Shown in pieces: positions 44,935 to 54,100 of a stretch of DNA of 64,000 nt. Source of the stretch: Selenomonadales bacterium (GTDB lineage: Bacteria; Bacillota; Negativicutes; Selenomonadales; Selenomonadaceae); the NCBI GenBank assembly GCA_900769615.1, contig CAAGHH010000021.1, forward strand, positions 62,001-126,000, written 5' to 3'. Position 1 is the first letter of the stretch, and every line of letters starts with the position of its first letter. The position numbers and the translations under genes are program-made. Below the pieces are notes generated by a model. The model was not told the origin of the DNA. It made no database searches and saw nothing but the letters and a program-made list of their open reading frames with translations.

Positions 44935-45480
44935 TCAAGAATAAATTTCTGGTTTCAAAACACCAATATATGGCAGATTGCGATAAACTTCCGCATAATC
45001 CAAACCATAGCCTACCAAAAATTCATCAGGAACTTCAAAGCCGCAATAATCAATATGCACATCCGTGGTCCGACGTGAAGGCTTTGAAAGCAGTGAGCAA
45101 AGCTTTACACTTTTCGGCTTACGTTCTTTGAAATATTTCAGCAAATAATTCATAGTCGTACCCGAGTCTATTATATCTTCAATAATTATAAGATGTTTTC
45201 CTTCTACATCATAGTCTAAATCCTTTAAAATTTTTACACTGCCACTAGTAGACGTGCCATTACCATAACTAGATGCAATCATAAAATCAAACCGGACAGG
45301 CAGATTAATCTGTCGTACTAAATCCGTATAAAATACTGAAGCACCTTTCAAGATGCCTACGCAATAGATTGTTTCGGCAGCATCTTTATAATCTTCCGTA
45401 ATCTGACGGCCTAATTCAGCGACTTTAGCCTTTATATCAGCCTCCGAATATACTATTTTTTCCATATCATCACGCATCAT
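44935..45480 (-). CDS. hpt: Hypoxanthine phosphoribosyltransferase Hpt
   Basis: Purine salvage enzyme (hypoxanthine/guanine + PRPP). 181 residues with the PRPP-binding loop LIIIEDIIDSGTTMNYLL, the GILKGASVFYTDLVRQI segment and the C-terminal GYGLDYAEVYRNLPYIGVL. Gene overlaps the end of tilS by a few bases; the ATG at 45480 follows GGGAGAGG by nine bases. The tilS-hpt-ftsH order is that of Bacillus. Confidence 0.95.
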   Translation of the reverse strand: MMRDDMEKIVYSEADIKAKVAELGRQITEDYKDAAETIYCVGILKGASVFYTDLVRQINLPVRFDFMIASSYGNGTSTSGSVKILKDLDYDVEGKHLIIIEDIIDSGTTMNYLLKYFKERKPKSVKLCSLLSKPSRRTTDVHIDYCGFEVPDEFLVGYGLDYAEVYRNLPYIGVLKPEIYS

Positions 45481-46894
45481 GATAATTTACCTCTCCCTTT
45501 TCTATTTTGAGATATACATATTTTTTACTAACATCAATGTTTGCACAATAGCTGCTGCGACGATAGCCAACCAGCCACAATACCTCTGAACCACTGACTA
45601 AAAGCGGTACTCTGTCCCGCTTATCTCTAGCTATTTTAGCATCAATAAAAACATCTTTTATTTTGCGATGACCAAACGCTAAATGCATCCTGTCACCTGG
45701 CTGTCTCGACCTGAAAACAAGCTCTTTAGCCTGCGATAATGCTAAATAAAACTCATTAGCCTGAGTTTTAGCTGGAAGCTCACTGCCTAACAGTACCTTA
45801 GCTTCGCAAATCATATTGCCCCAAAAGGTTCGTCCGGGAATTTTCACTGCTGTTTGCAAAGGCACAGCCTTTTTACTATCATCACTTAGTTTTTTGCCTT
45901 GCAGAAAACCATAAACAATTTCTGCCACATATTTATGCGGCAGCTCCTGCCGGCTGCCAGTCCTGCCATGTTCCATAAGACTTAGTATAAGTTCTATATT
46001 GGCAAAACTTAGATCCTTGCTGCTTCCAGTAAGTGCTAACCAAAACCTTCGCAAAAGCCGCCGTTTTATCGCCAATGGCAATCTTACAAAAGGAGCTTGG
46101 GCTATGCAGACGCCTTTAACGTCCGCAGCTCGTTTTATAAGCTCAGTATCCTGCCAATACCTTTGGACAGCTGCTTCCAGAAAATCATTTTCTGCAGCTG
46201 CCACCGCTGCCAGCTGACATAGACCACGCGTTATATCTTCATTGAACTCTTGCTTTATGTATGGCATCAGCTCCAGCCGCAATTTATTACGTGTACAATC
46301 GGGAATATCATTAGTAGCATCATGTCTCGGTTTAAGTCCAATTTGCCGGCACCAAGCAATTATTTCCTGCTTGGTTACTCCTAAGAGCGGTCTTATGATA
46401 TGACCACCCGGTACTATTGGACGCATTGCTGCCAGCCCCATAGTACCAGTTCCTCGCAAAATGCGCATAAAAACTGTCTCTGCCTGATCATCAGCATGAT
46501 GAGCAACAGCTATATAATCAAGTTTTTGCTCAGCTAACGTTTTTTCTAAAAACTCATAACGCAATTTACGTGCCATAAGCTCTAACGAAAGACCTTGCTT
46601 ACGGGAAAGCGCCGGCACATCAGCTGCTGATATAAAACATGGTATCTGTCTTTTTTTACAATAATCAGCAACAAATGCCGCATCAGCCAAGGAATCCTCG
46701 CCCCGTATACCATGCTCAAAATGCGCCGCTGCTACCTTTAGTTTATAACGCTTGCTAAAACGAATCATCAGCTCTAGCAAAGCTAGAGAATCAGGTCCGC
46801 CAGAACAAGCAACTAATATCCCGGAACCTTTTTTTAATAGTTCATGATACCTGCAATAAGCTTCTACTTTTTCTTGCATACCAATTCCAACCAT
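45470..46894 (-). CDS. tilS: tRNA(Ile)-lysidine synthetase TilS
   Basis: Converts C34 of the AUA-reading tRNA-Ile to lysidine; essential. 474 residues: PP-loop SGGPDSLAL near residue 30, HFEHGIRG, AVAHHADDQAETVFMRILRG, NKLRLELMPYI, and a C-terminal domain with RSRQPGDRMHLAFGHRKIKDVFID. The start is ATG 46894 or, five codons on, ATG 46879; neither has a strong ribosome-binding site, so the start is uncertain. A terminator-like hairpin lies just upstream. Confidence 0.94.
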   Translation of the reverse strand: MVGIGMQEKVEAYCRYHELLKKGSGILVACSGGPDSLALLELMIRFSKRYKLKVAAAHFEHGIRGEDSLADAAFVADYCKKRQIPCFISAADVPALSRKQGLSLELMARKLRYEFLEKTLAEQKLDYIAVAHHADDQAETVFMRILRGTGTMGLAAMRPIVPGGHIIRPLLGVTKQEIIAWCRQIGLKPRHDATNDIPDCTRNKLRLELMPYIKQEFNEDITRGLCQLAAVAAAENDFLEAAVQRYWQDTELIKRAADVKGVCIAQAPFVRLPLAIKRRLLRRFWLALTGSSKDLSFANIELILSLMEHGRTGSRQELPHKYVAEIVYGFLQGKKLSDDSKKAVPLQTAVKIPGRTFWGNMICEAKVLLGSELPAKTQANEFYLALSQAKELVFRSRQPGDRMHLAFGHRKIKDVFIDAKIARDKRDRVPLLVSGSEVLWLVGYRRSSYCANIDVSKKYVYLKIEKGEVNYHDA

Positions 46895-46920
46895 TATGCT
46901 TTACAAGCCAAGTAAATAAT

Positions 46921-46944
46921 AAAGCACCCTTTGCAGAGTGCTTT
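46921..46944 (-). terminator. Terminator between the S1 gene and tilS
   Basis: AAAGCACTC / GGGTGCTTT stem (one G-U pair) followed by ATTATTT on the minus strand, 18 bases past the S1 gene. With only 26 bases left before tilS and no promoter there, it is probably leaky, reducing tilS-hpt-ftsH expression relative to the S1 gene. Confidence 0.7.
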
Positions 46945-46961
46945 CGCGAGTCGAAAATCCA

Positions 46962-47426
46962 TTAATCGGAACGACGAGCGCCACGGCCGCCACGCTTCGA
47001 ATCTGTCTTACGGCGTAAATCCGTCTGACGTTCATCGCTTTCCTTCATAAACTTGGAAAGCTTATCCTCAAAGGATGCTGTAGAATTGTTGAAACGACTA
47101 GGTTTTCTAAAATCCCGCGGTCCATGACTCTGTTGCGGACGCGGACGGAAGGAAGATTTTGGAGCCGCTGCCGGCTGCTCCTCTGGCTTCTTCTCCTGGA
47201 GCTGTTTGATGGAAAGACCTATTTTGCCTTTTTCATCAATAGACAGAACCTTTACTTTTACCTTGTCTTGTTCGCTGAGGAAATCATGAACGTCCTTTAC
47301 ATAAACGTCTGCAACTTCCGAGATATGGACCAGTCCTGTCTTGCCTTCTGGCAATTCGATGAATGCTCCAAAATTTGTGATGCCGGTTACAACACCCTCA
47401 ACCACACTGCCAACTTCAATGGACAA
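46962..47426 (-). CDS. S1-domain RNA-binding protein (YabR/GSP13-like)
   Basis: 154 residues: a single S1 domain at about 1-75 (VEGVVTGITNFGAFIELPEG; GLVHISEVADVYVKDV) followed by a Pro/Arg/Ser-rich basic tail. S1 proteins of this type associate with ribosomes or mRNA; in Bacillus yabR lies after divIC, as here. The tail, with many Arg and Lys, is longer than in YabR and probably disordered. A ribosome-binding site (GGAGGAAG) precedes the ATG. Confidence 0.9.
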   Translation of the reverse strand: MSIEVGSVVEGVVTGITNFGAFIELPEGKTGLVHISEVADVYVKDVHDFLSEQDKVKVKVLSIDEKGKIGLSIKQLQEKKPEEQPAAAPKSSFRPRPQQSHGPRDFRKPSRFNNSTASFEDKLSKFMKESDERQTDLRRKTDSKRGGRGARRSD

Positions 47427-47468
47427 ATTAATTCTTCCTCCTTATGTATATATAACCATACTTGAATA

Positions 47469-47498
47469 AGTATAACGCAATTAGACATTTTTTACCAT
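47469..47498 (-). promoter_or_regulatory. Promoter upstream of the S1 gene (copy 3 of a recurring module)
   Basis: ATGGTA, an 18-base spacer and TATACT, about 43 bases before the S1 gene. The -35 overlaps the palindrome TTTTGCC-TAT-GGTAAAA, and the -10 is preceded by AATTGCGT. It is the most diverged of three like arrangements (others at 14647 and 42737). Confidence 0.65.
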
Positions 47499-47549
47499 AG
47501 GCAAAACATGCTAATGCGCCATAACCTCGCAGTTAATTGTTGCCAAGGT

Positions 47550-47840
47550 TTATTTGTGTCCTGAACTATACGGCAATTCGCCAGCTTTGGTCATGCCTAA
47601 GTCCTCTCTAGCAATCCTTTCAATACTGCTCAAATCGCTTAGTTCCTGCTTTTCCTGCCTCAAAGCAGCATTTTCTTTTTTAGCATTCTCCAATCTAATC
47701 TCAGCTGCCGCTTTATCTTCTGCTACCTGACTCAGATATACTTGCTGCGAAACAATAATGGAAGCAAAATAAATGATGATTCCGCCCATAATAATTACAA
47801 ACCAATTAATATGACGCTTTTTTCTCGACCGTTTCATCAT
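47550..47840 (-). CDS. DivIC/FtsB-like septum protein
   Basis: About 96 residues: Lys/Arg-rich cytoplasmic start, one membrane helix (about 12-33), a coiled coil rich in Ala/Glu/Lys (about 38-68) and a short DLSSIERIAREDLGMTKAGE motif typical of the FtsB/DivIC family. These proteins form a complex with FtsL at the division septum. Start ATG 47840 (or 47837) after GGGGGAGG. Position between the mfd/yabN genes and the S1 gene matches Bacillus divIC. Confidence 0.85.
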   Translation of the reverse strand: MMKRSRKKRHINWFVIIMGGIIIYFASIIVSQQVYLSQVAEDKAAAEIRLENAKKENAALRQEKQELSDLSSIERIAREDLGMTKAGELPYSSGHK

Positions 47841-47918
47841 TATTCCTCCCCCGCCCAAGTATTGACACACTCACTATGATACCGATTATTTAGCTTAGTT
47901 GCAAGGTTAGAAAAAATT

Positions 47919-48401
47919 TTATTTTTCTGTCCACTGAAAATAATCGGTAGTGGCAATACGACGAAACATCGATTTGCAATGCGAACAATAAAAATGATCC
48001 TTGACATTTTCCATATCCGGCTTGCCATCTACTATTTGCACGGGTCTGCCTTCAACATAATCCATCATATTGCCGCAACGCGGACAAACACTTTGCCCTT
48101 TTATATCTTTCTTAAGCTGCATCGGCTGTAAATTCCCAGTGCTTACCAGCTTAGGCTTAGCTGCTTGCAAGCCAGCTTTTATTTTGGAAAGATCATTGCA
48201 CTCATCATAAAAACCTGACCCTAATAGTTCCTGATAATAAAGACCGCAATGCTCGCATACATATTTAGGCAAAACAGCACTCATATCCGCTTTGCCATCA
48301 ATAATTTTCACGGTTCCGCCTTCAAGACAGTAAAGCTGTCTCCCACAATGCGGACAAATAAATTTATTTTTTTCGTTTTTTACTAAGCAAAATAATGCCA
48401 T
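47919..48401 (-). CDS. Uncharacterised duplicated zinc-ribbon protein
   Basis: 160 residues, no recognised family. It is made of two like halves offset by exactly 90 residues: CPHCG (16-20) with CPRCG (106-110), DGKADM (35-40) with DGKPDM (125-130), and CEHC (49-52) with CSHC (139-142). Each half therefore has a four-Cys zinc-ribbon pattern around a VxIxDGKxDM motif. Cytosolic, no signal peptide. The next gene downstream is the divIC-like gene. An operon with the upstream glycosyltransferase gene is possible but the gap is 134 bases. Function unknown. Confidence 0.8.
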   Translation of the reverse strand: MALFCLVKNEKNKFICPHCGRQLYCLEGGTVKIIDGKADMSAVLPKYVCEHCGLYYQELLGSGFYDECNDLSKIKAGLQAAKPKLVSTGNLQPMQLKKDIKGQSVCPRCGNMMDYVEGRPVQIVDGKPDMENVKDHFYCSHCKSMFRRIATTDYFQWTEK

Positions 48402-48421
48402 CTAACATCACCAATGCTTTC

Positions 48422-48433
48422 TGCTGTACAGCA
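48422..48433. promoter_or_regulatory. 12-bp perfect palindrome upstream of the zinc-ribbon gene
   Basis: TGCTGTACAGCA lies 21 bases before the start of the duplicated zinc-ribbon gene, near a TTGACT -35-like hexamer (TTGACT, 17-base spacer, TGTACA). The palindrome thus overlaps the possible -10, the place for a dimeric repressor. No known regulator is matched. Confidence 0.35.
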
Positions 48434-48534
48434 AACAATCAGCCTTTAGTCAAAGTTCAGCAGAATCCCCTTTATCGCTATTTTCTTACTACTCCATATT
48501 AATATAATTCCATACTAAAAGCTTATAAACCTGC

Positions 48535-49653
48535 TTATTTCAATAATTTAATTACTTGACTAGCTATCTGCCCCGCCGCAGTTACTTGACTGCATTTTCG
48601 GGCTTTTTTTTGCATAATAGCTAAAGTATCCGCTTTTAACAGCTCATTTACAGCTTTAGCTAAATTTTCCCTTGGATGAAGCCAAACTGCTGCCCCATTT
48701 CTCGTAGCATAGACCGCATTTTCTGTTTCCGGTCCGGGGATAGGATCATGCAGCAGCATGGGAAGCCCCAAGGCAAAGGCTTCACTTATAGTCAAAGCTC
48801 CTGGCTTAGTTATAAGCAAATCTGACGCTTTCATCAGTTCATGCACTTTATCCGTATATCCCCAAACCATAATATTATGCTTAGATACCTTTGCCAGCTC
48901 CTTGACTTTTTGTTTGAGCTTAGCGTTGCGTCCAGCAACTACCAGCAGCGTAAGCTTATTGTTCAAGCTCTCTAAAATTTTTAATGTAGCTACGATACCG
49001 CCTAACCCTAGTCCGCCTCCCATCAGCAACACACAGGGATTGTCGCCATTTATACCAAAAGCTTGCCGCAAAGCTTTTTGAGCTGGCAAGGTCACTAAAT
49101 TAGTATCAATTGGTATTCCCGTTACAAACAAACTGGCACCAGCAAAACCTTTCATTAGCATTTCTTGTTTCATGGCGGCTGTTGCCATATAATACTGATC
49201 TACTGCTGGATAAAGCCAAATCTGATGCAAGGAATAATCTGTCATAACTACTGCTAGTGGCAGATTGCTATGATGTCTTCTTTTCCATAATGAAACTGCT
49301 CCTTCAGGAAATGGATGCGTACAAATAACACAATCTGGATGATACCTTGATAACAAAGTTTCCATAACTGGCTGCATTACCAAGGCAAAGGCATTTTGCG
49401 CCACCGAACCTCCCGTACCACTTCCTGACATTTTATAGCAAATATCATAAATATTGGGAACTAACGCCAGCATCTTAAGATATATCTGTTTCATCAGCCA
49501 ATGTAAAAAAGAAGTCCGCTTCGACATGAAGTCAACCTTGATAATTTTCGTTTGCGGTGTTAATTTTCTTATTTCTTCTTCGATCGCTTCAGCCGCCTTG
49601 ATATGCCCAGAACCAATTGACGCCGTAAGCAGCAGTATCCGCTGATCACTCAT
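48535..49653 (-). CDS. GT28 glycolipid glycosyltransferase (MGDG synthase/UgtP-like)
   Basis: 372 residues. N-terminal MGDG-synthase-type domain with the LLTASIGSGHIKAAEAI motif and CTHPFPEG, then a GT28 C-terminal domain with LLMGGGLGLGG and the sugar-nucleotide loop KPGALTISEAFALGLPML and P(I/D)PGPE near 320. Relatives transfer glucose or galactose to diacylglycerol at the inner membrane, making glycolipids or lipoteichoic acid anchors. Exact donor and acceptor are not readable. It lies 42 bases after the SDR gene. Confidence 0.85.
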   Translation of the reverse strand: MSDQRILLLTASIGSGHIKAAEAIEEEIRKLTPQTKIIKVDFMSKRTSFLHWLMKQIYLKMLALVPNIYDICYKMSGSGTGGSVAQNAFALVMQPVMETLLSRYHPDCVICTHPFPEGAVSLWKRRHHSNLPLAVVMTDYSLHQIWLYPAVDQYYMATAAMKQEMLMKGFAGASLFVTGIPIDTNLVTLPAQKALRQAFGINGDNPCVLLMGGGLGLGGIVATLKILESLNNKLTLLVVAGRNAKLKQKVKELAKVSKHNIMVWGYTDKVHELMKASDLLITKPGALTISEAFALGLPMLLHDPIPGPETENAVYATRNGAAVWLHPRENLAKAVNELLKADTLAIMQKKARKCSQVTAAGQIASQVIKLLK

Positions 49654-49694
49654 GCCTTAATGTCCCCTTCTCATAATTTTAACAGTTACCATTT

Positions 49695-50450
49695 TTATGC
49701 GGTCAAGCCGCCATCAACTGAAAGCACGGTGCCTGTAACAAAGCCAGCAATTGGTGACGCTAAATAGATTATCGCACTTGCAGCTTCCTTCGCCGTACCA
49801 ATCCGCCCTAATGGATAAACTGACGCCAGCTCACTAATCCCAGCTGCGCGGTCTGGCATTTCAGCTAACTGGGCTTCCGTAAGCGGCGTCATGATATCAC
49901 CAGGCGCAATAGCATTGACACGCATACCAAAGCCAGCTGTTTCTAAAGCCAAGGCTTTAGTAAAAGCTACCACGGCCCCTTTGCTAGCGCAATAAGCCGT
50001 ACAATAATAATTACCTTTTATACCTGCGTCCGATGCTACATTAACTATGCTCCCTTGGCTGGATTTAAGCCAGCTCATGGCAGCCTGACACATATAGTAT
50101 GTACCTTTTACATTAGTTGCCAATATATCATCTAGTTGCTCCGCAGTTGTATCTTCAATAGCATTTTCTAAGTAGATTCCCGCCGAATTTACCAAAACAT
50201 CCAAACTGCCAAGCTTTAACGCTGCCTCCGATATCACTCTTTGACAATCAGCCAATGAACGCACATCACCGCTGAAAAAATAACAATTGGGATTAGCAAT
50301 TTCTGACAATGCCTGCTTGCCACGGCTAGCTGAGCGTCCCATAATAACGACCTTTGCTCCTTCAGCTAAAAATAATTTAGCAGCAGCTAAGCCAATACCA
50401 GATGTGCCACCAGTAATAAATATTCGCTTGTCTTTTAATTTCATATCCAT
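49695..50450 (-). CDS. Short-chain dehydrogenase/reductase
   Basis: 251-residue classical SDR. Cofactor motif TGGTSGIG near residue 13, NSAG, catalytic Ser in NVASDAG, Tyr and Lys in YCASKGAV, and a C-terminal SVDGG. The sequence is typical of glucose-dehydrogenase-like or 3-oxoacyl-ACP-reductase-like members, so the substrate is not predictable. It follows the YabN gene by 13 bases and probably shares its transcript; such an SDR is not usual in this neighbourhood. Confidence 0.88.
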   Translation of the reverse strand: MDMKLKDKRIFITGGTSGIGLAAAKLFLAEGAKVVIMGRSASRGKQALSEIANPNCYFFSGDVRSLADCQRVISEAALKLGSLDVLVNSAGIYLENAIEDTTAEQLDDILATNVKGTYYMCQAAMSWLKSSQGSIVNVASDAGIKGNYYCTAYCASKGAVVAFTKALALETAGFGMRVNAIAPGDIMTPLTEAQLAEMPDRAAGISELASVYPLGRIGTAKEAASAIIYLASPIAGFVTGTVLSVDGGLTA

Positions 50451-50463
50451 GTGGTAAAATTCC

Positions 50464-51135
50464 TCAAACAGCCTTAATATAAAGGCTTGTCAAATGATCA
50501 ACGTCTTTTTGCCGATCCAGCTCAAATAACGGAATTTTCCTGATAGATTCATCAGCCATTGCTAAATTGTGAATATAAGTTATTTCGTATTCATCAGGAT
50601 AAAGCTCCATCAGCATAAGCTTGGTATCTGACGCAATCGCCTGATTATATACCTGCGTAATAACTAATGACTGTGCCGGACGATTTTTTAGCGTAGCTAC
50701 ATCTTCCGCATCTATAATCGTAAGCCCAGCTATAGGATCAATGCCGAGCCTGGTATACATTACTTCAACAAAGCTCATGCCCGGCAAAATATCTACCGTC
50801 ACTGCTGATTTTTTTGCAAGCTCCCTTAATATGACGACTGTCCTTTCAGCAACTAACGGACTTCCAGGTACTGCATATACCAAATCGCCATCTTTTTCTG
50901 CCCGCTGTAATAAGTCTTCCGCAATTTTTTTATAAAGATCTTCAAAAGTGGCAGCATTTTCATAAAAATTGTCATATGTAATATATTTTATAGCAGCTTC
51001 ATCTAAAGCAGCAACAGTTGGATGAATTTTTGTTCTAAGTATCAGCTTGTCTGCATTTTTGATTATATCCCAACTTTCACGGGTTATAAGCCCGGCGCGT
51101 CCCGGACCTAATCCTGCCACAATAATTTTAGCCAT
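50464..51135 (-). CDS. YabN-type tetrapyrrole-methylase-domain protein lacking MazG
   Basis: 223 residues equal to the N-terminal SAM-dependent tetrapyrrole-methylase-like domain of YabN/MazG fusions. It has the VAGLGPGRAGLITRESW glycine loop, KLILRTKIHPTV and the VYAVPGSPLVAERTVVIL segment. The protein stops cleanly after LYIKAV, and the SDR gene follows 13 bases later, so the C-terminal MazG pyrophosphohydrolase domain is absent from this locus. The mfd-yabN order is conserved. Role of the lone domain is unknown. Confidence 0.87.
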   Translation of the reverse strand: MAKIIVAGLGPGRAGLITRESWDIIKNADKLILRTKIHPTVAALDEAAIKYITYDNFYENAATFEDLYKKIAEDLLQRAEKDGDLVYAVPGSPLVAERTVVILRELAKKSAVTVDILPGMSFVEVMYTRLGIDPIAGLTIIDAEDVATLKNRPAQSLVITQVYNQAIASDTKLMLMELYPDEYEITYIHNLAMADESIRKIPLFELDRQKDVDHLTSLYIKAV

Positions 51136-51170
51136 AACGTTTCTCCTCGATTATCCTATTTTATGTTTAC

Positions 51171-54100
51171 TTAACTTTTGCCAGTCTTAACCGCTGCTGC
51201 TTCTTCCCCACTTGCCAGCATCATAATTCTAGTTACAAAACTTGCTATATCCTTTTTATATTTATCATTTAAAATGAAGCGATAGCCATTTTGCGCTGAC
51301 AACCTTTTCATAGACCGCTTAAAATATTTGTCTAGCAGCAGCAAACCATTTACCGGCAGCTTAGCTTCGGGTAATAAATAAATATCTATGGCCGCAGGCA
51401 GTTCACTTATAGTTTTAATTTTTAAGCTTCTAGCATAATTTTTCAGCCTAGCCACCTTTAATAAGGCCATAACCGGCTTAGTCGGTTCACCAAAACGATC
51501 AATTAGCTCATCTAGTAAATTAGTCAATTCATCATTATTTCTAACCGCTGCTATCCGCTGATAAATTTCTATCTTGTGCATAGCATCAGCTATATAATCA
51601 CCATCAATATAGGCTTCAATCGGCAAATCTATAACGGGTTCTGGCTGAACGGTAACTGCTGCTTTTTTGCCACTTTTCAGTTTTTCTACGGCTTCTTCCA
51701 AAAGCTTGCAATACATTTCAAAGCCGACACTCGCTATATGACCATGCTGCTGCGAACCCAAAAGATTACCCGCACCACGTATTTCTAAATCCCGCATAGC
51801 AATTTTAAAACCAGCACCTAGCTCAGCAAATTCCTTCATCGCCTGTAAACGCTTTTCGGCTGTTTCGGTAAGGATTTTATCAGCCTGATAAACAAAATAT
51901 GCAAAAGCCATGTGATGCGAACGGCCAACCCGCCCTCGCATTTGATAAAGCTGCGATAACCCAAAATGATCAGCGTTATAAACAATAATAGTATTGGCAT
52001 TAGCTACATCCAAACCATTTTCCACGATACTTGTTGCCAACAGTACGTCATAATCACCTTCATAAAAATCCATCATAACCCGCTCTAGCATTTCTTCTGG
52101 CATTTGACCATGCGCGGTTTGTATTCTCGCCTCTGGCACCAGATGACTTATATGCTCACGCATTTTATCTATAGTATCGACTCGATTGTAAACAAAATAG
52201 ATCTGACCGCCACGCTTCATTTCTCGTTTGATCGCACTAGCCATAATGGCATCATTATTTTCCACTACATAAGTCTGCACGGGAAATCTTTCTGCCGGCG
52301 GAGTTTCAATAATGCTCATATCCCTAGCGCCAACTAATGACATATGCAGCGTGCGGGGAATAGGCGTTGCCGAAAGCGTTAATACATCAATGCCGGCGGC
52401 TAAACTGCGGATTTTATCTTTTTGCTTTACGCCAAAGCGCTGTTCTTCATCAACTATCAATAATCCTAAATTTTTAAATTGCACTTTTTTCTGATTTAAA
52501 ATCGCATGCGTGCCAATTAAAATATCTACTTGACCATTTTTAACTCTAGTTAGCGTCTCACGCTGTTCACTAGCGGTTCGGAAACGGCAGATTACATCAA
52601 CTGTCGGCGCAAAATCATTAAATCTAGCAGCAAAAGTCTGATAATGCTGCTGAGCTAAAACTGTCGTCGGTACCAATACTGCTACCTGCTTGCCAGCCAT
52701 GGCCGCTTTATAAGCAGCCCTTATCGCAACCTCAGTTTTACCAAAACCGACATCGCCGCAAAGCAGCCTGTCCATCGGTTTTTCTTTTTCCATATCAGTT
52801 TTTATTTCCTGTATTGCCCTTAATTGATCATCAGTTTCCTGATAAGGAAATGCTGCTTCAAAATCATATTGAGTACTATCGTCGGGTTCAAAAGCAAAGC
52901 CTTTGGCTTCCTTGCGCTTAGCATAAATTTCAATAAGCTTTTGCGCAATATCCTCAACTGATTTTTTCGCTCTGGCTTTAGCTTTGACCCATTCCGTACC
53001 GCCCATCCGATGCAGCCGTGGCACTTCGCCTTCGGCACCAATGTATTTTTGCAAGAGCCCAACCTGATCCGTCGGCACAAACAGCTTATCATCGCCACCG
53101 TATTTTATATGTAAATAATCCTTATGTACTCCGCCAACTACCAATGTTTCGACGCCGAGATATTTACCAATACCATGATTTACATGAACAACATAATCCC
53201 CAGGCTTGATATCACGAAAATGAGCGATTTTTTCTCCACGACTATTGCTGGCTCGTGCTGTCAGCCGCCGTTTTTGGTGACCAAATATGTCCTTTTCCGT
53301 CACTACCACCAAATGAGCTGACAGCATTTCAAAACCACTAAGCAGCGTACCAAGCCTTAAATTTACACAATCATTTCTAAGCTCATTAGAATTAAGCTCC
53401 ATACTAGAAAGCAGCCGTCTTCTAGCCAAAAGTTCTCGCATAGAAGCTAGCTTAGTCTTGTCACTAATAAGTATTATTATGCGCTCTTTTTGCCCTAGCC
53501 AGCGCCGCAGTTCATTTTCTAGTAAATCCATTTGCCGCTGAAATGGCGTCATATTCGTTACCGTAAAGCTCAAGGTATGCTTGGGTTCACTGCCATGAAT
53601 TTGCTGCAGCATTAAAGCTGAATAAAAGACATTATTTCCCTCAGCAGCTGCTAACATATTTTCCCAGGAAAACACCTGATTCTTGATATCAGGATTTTCC
53701 TTGACCATTGTCTTTAGCTGTTCTCGAAGCCGCAACGGTTCGTCAAAAAGAACCGCCCCCTTATTATCGAGATATGTCAAAAAAAGCTCCGGTTTTCCCA
53801 TAGCATCCGTCTGAGCTAGTGGCAATATGGAAACATTGCTGACATTACGCAAGGAGCGTTTGGTTACAATATCAAACTCACGCAAAGAATCTATTTCATC
53901 ATCAAAAAATTCCAGTCTTAAGGGGTGGGTTGCATTTATCGCATAAATATCAACTATCCCGCCTCGAGCACTAAACTGACCTATTCTTTCTACTTCTTCC
54001 GTTCGCTCATAGCCTAATTGCACCAGTTTAGTCAAAAGTTTTTCTCTCGCTAGCTGTTCGCCGATTTTTATATTCAGACTAAGCCGTACAAATTCACTGC

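Noticed and set aside
47475..47549. Possible terminator between the divIC-like and S1 genes
   Set aside because: Only a 5-bp stem with a long loop and no T-run; the promoter module lies here instead.
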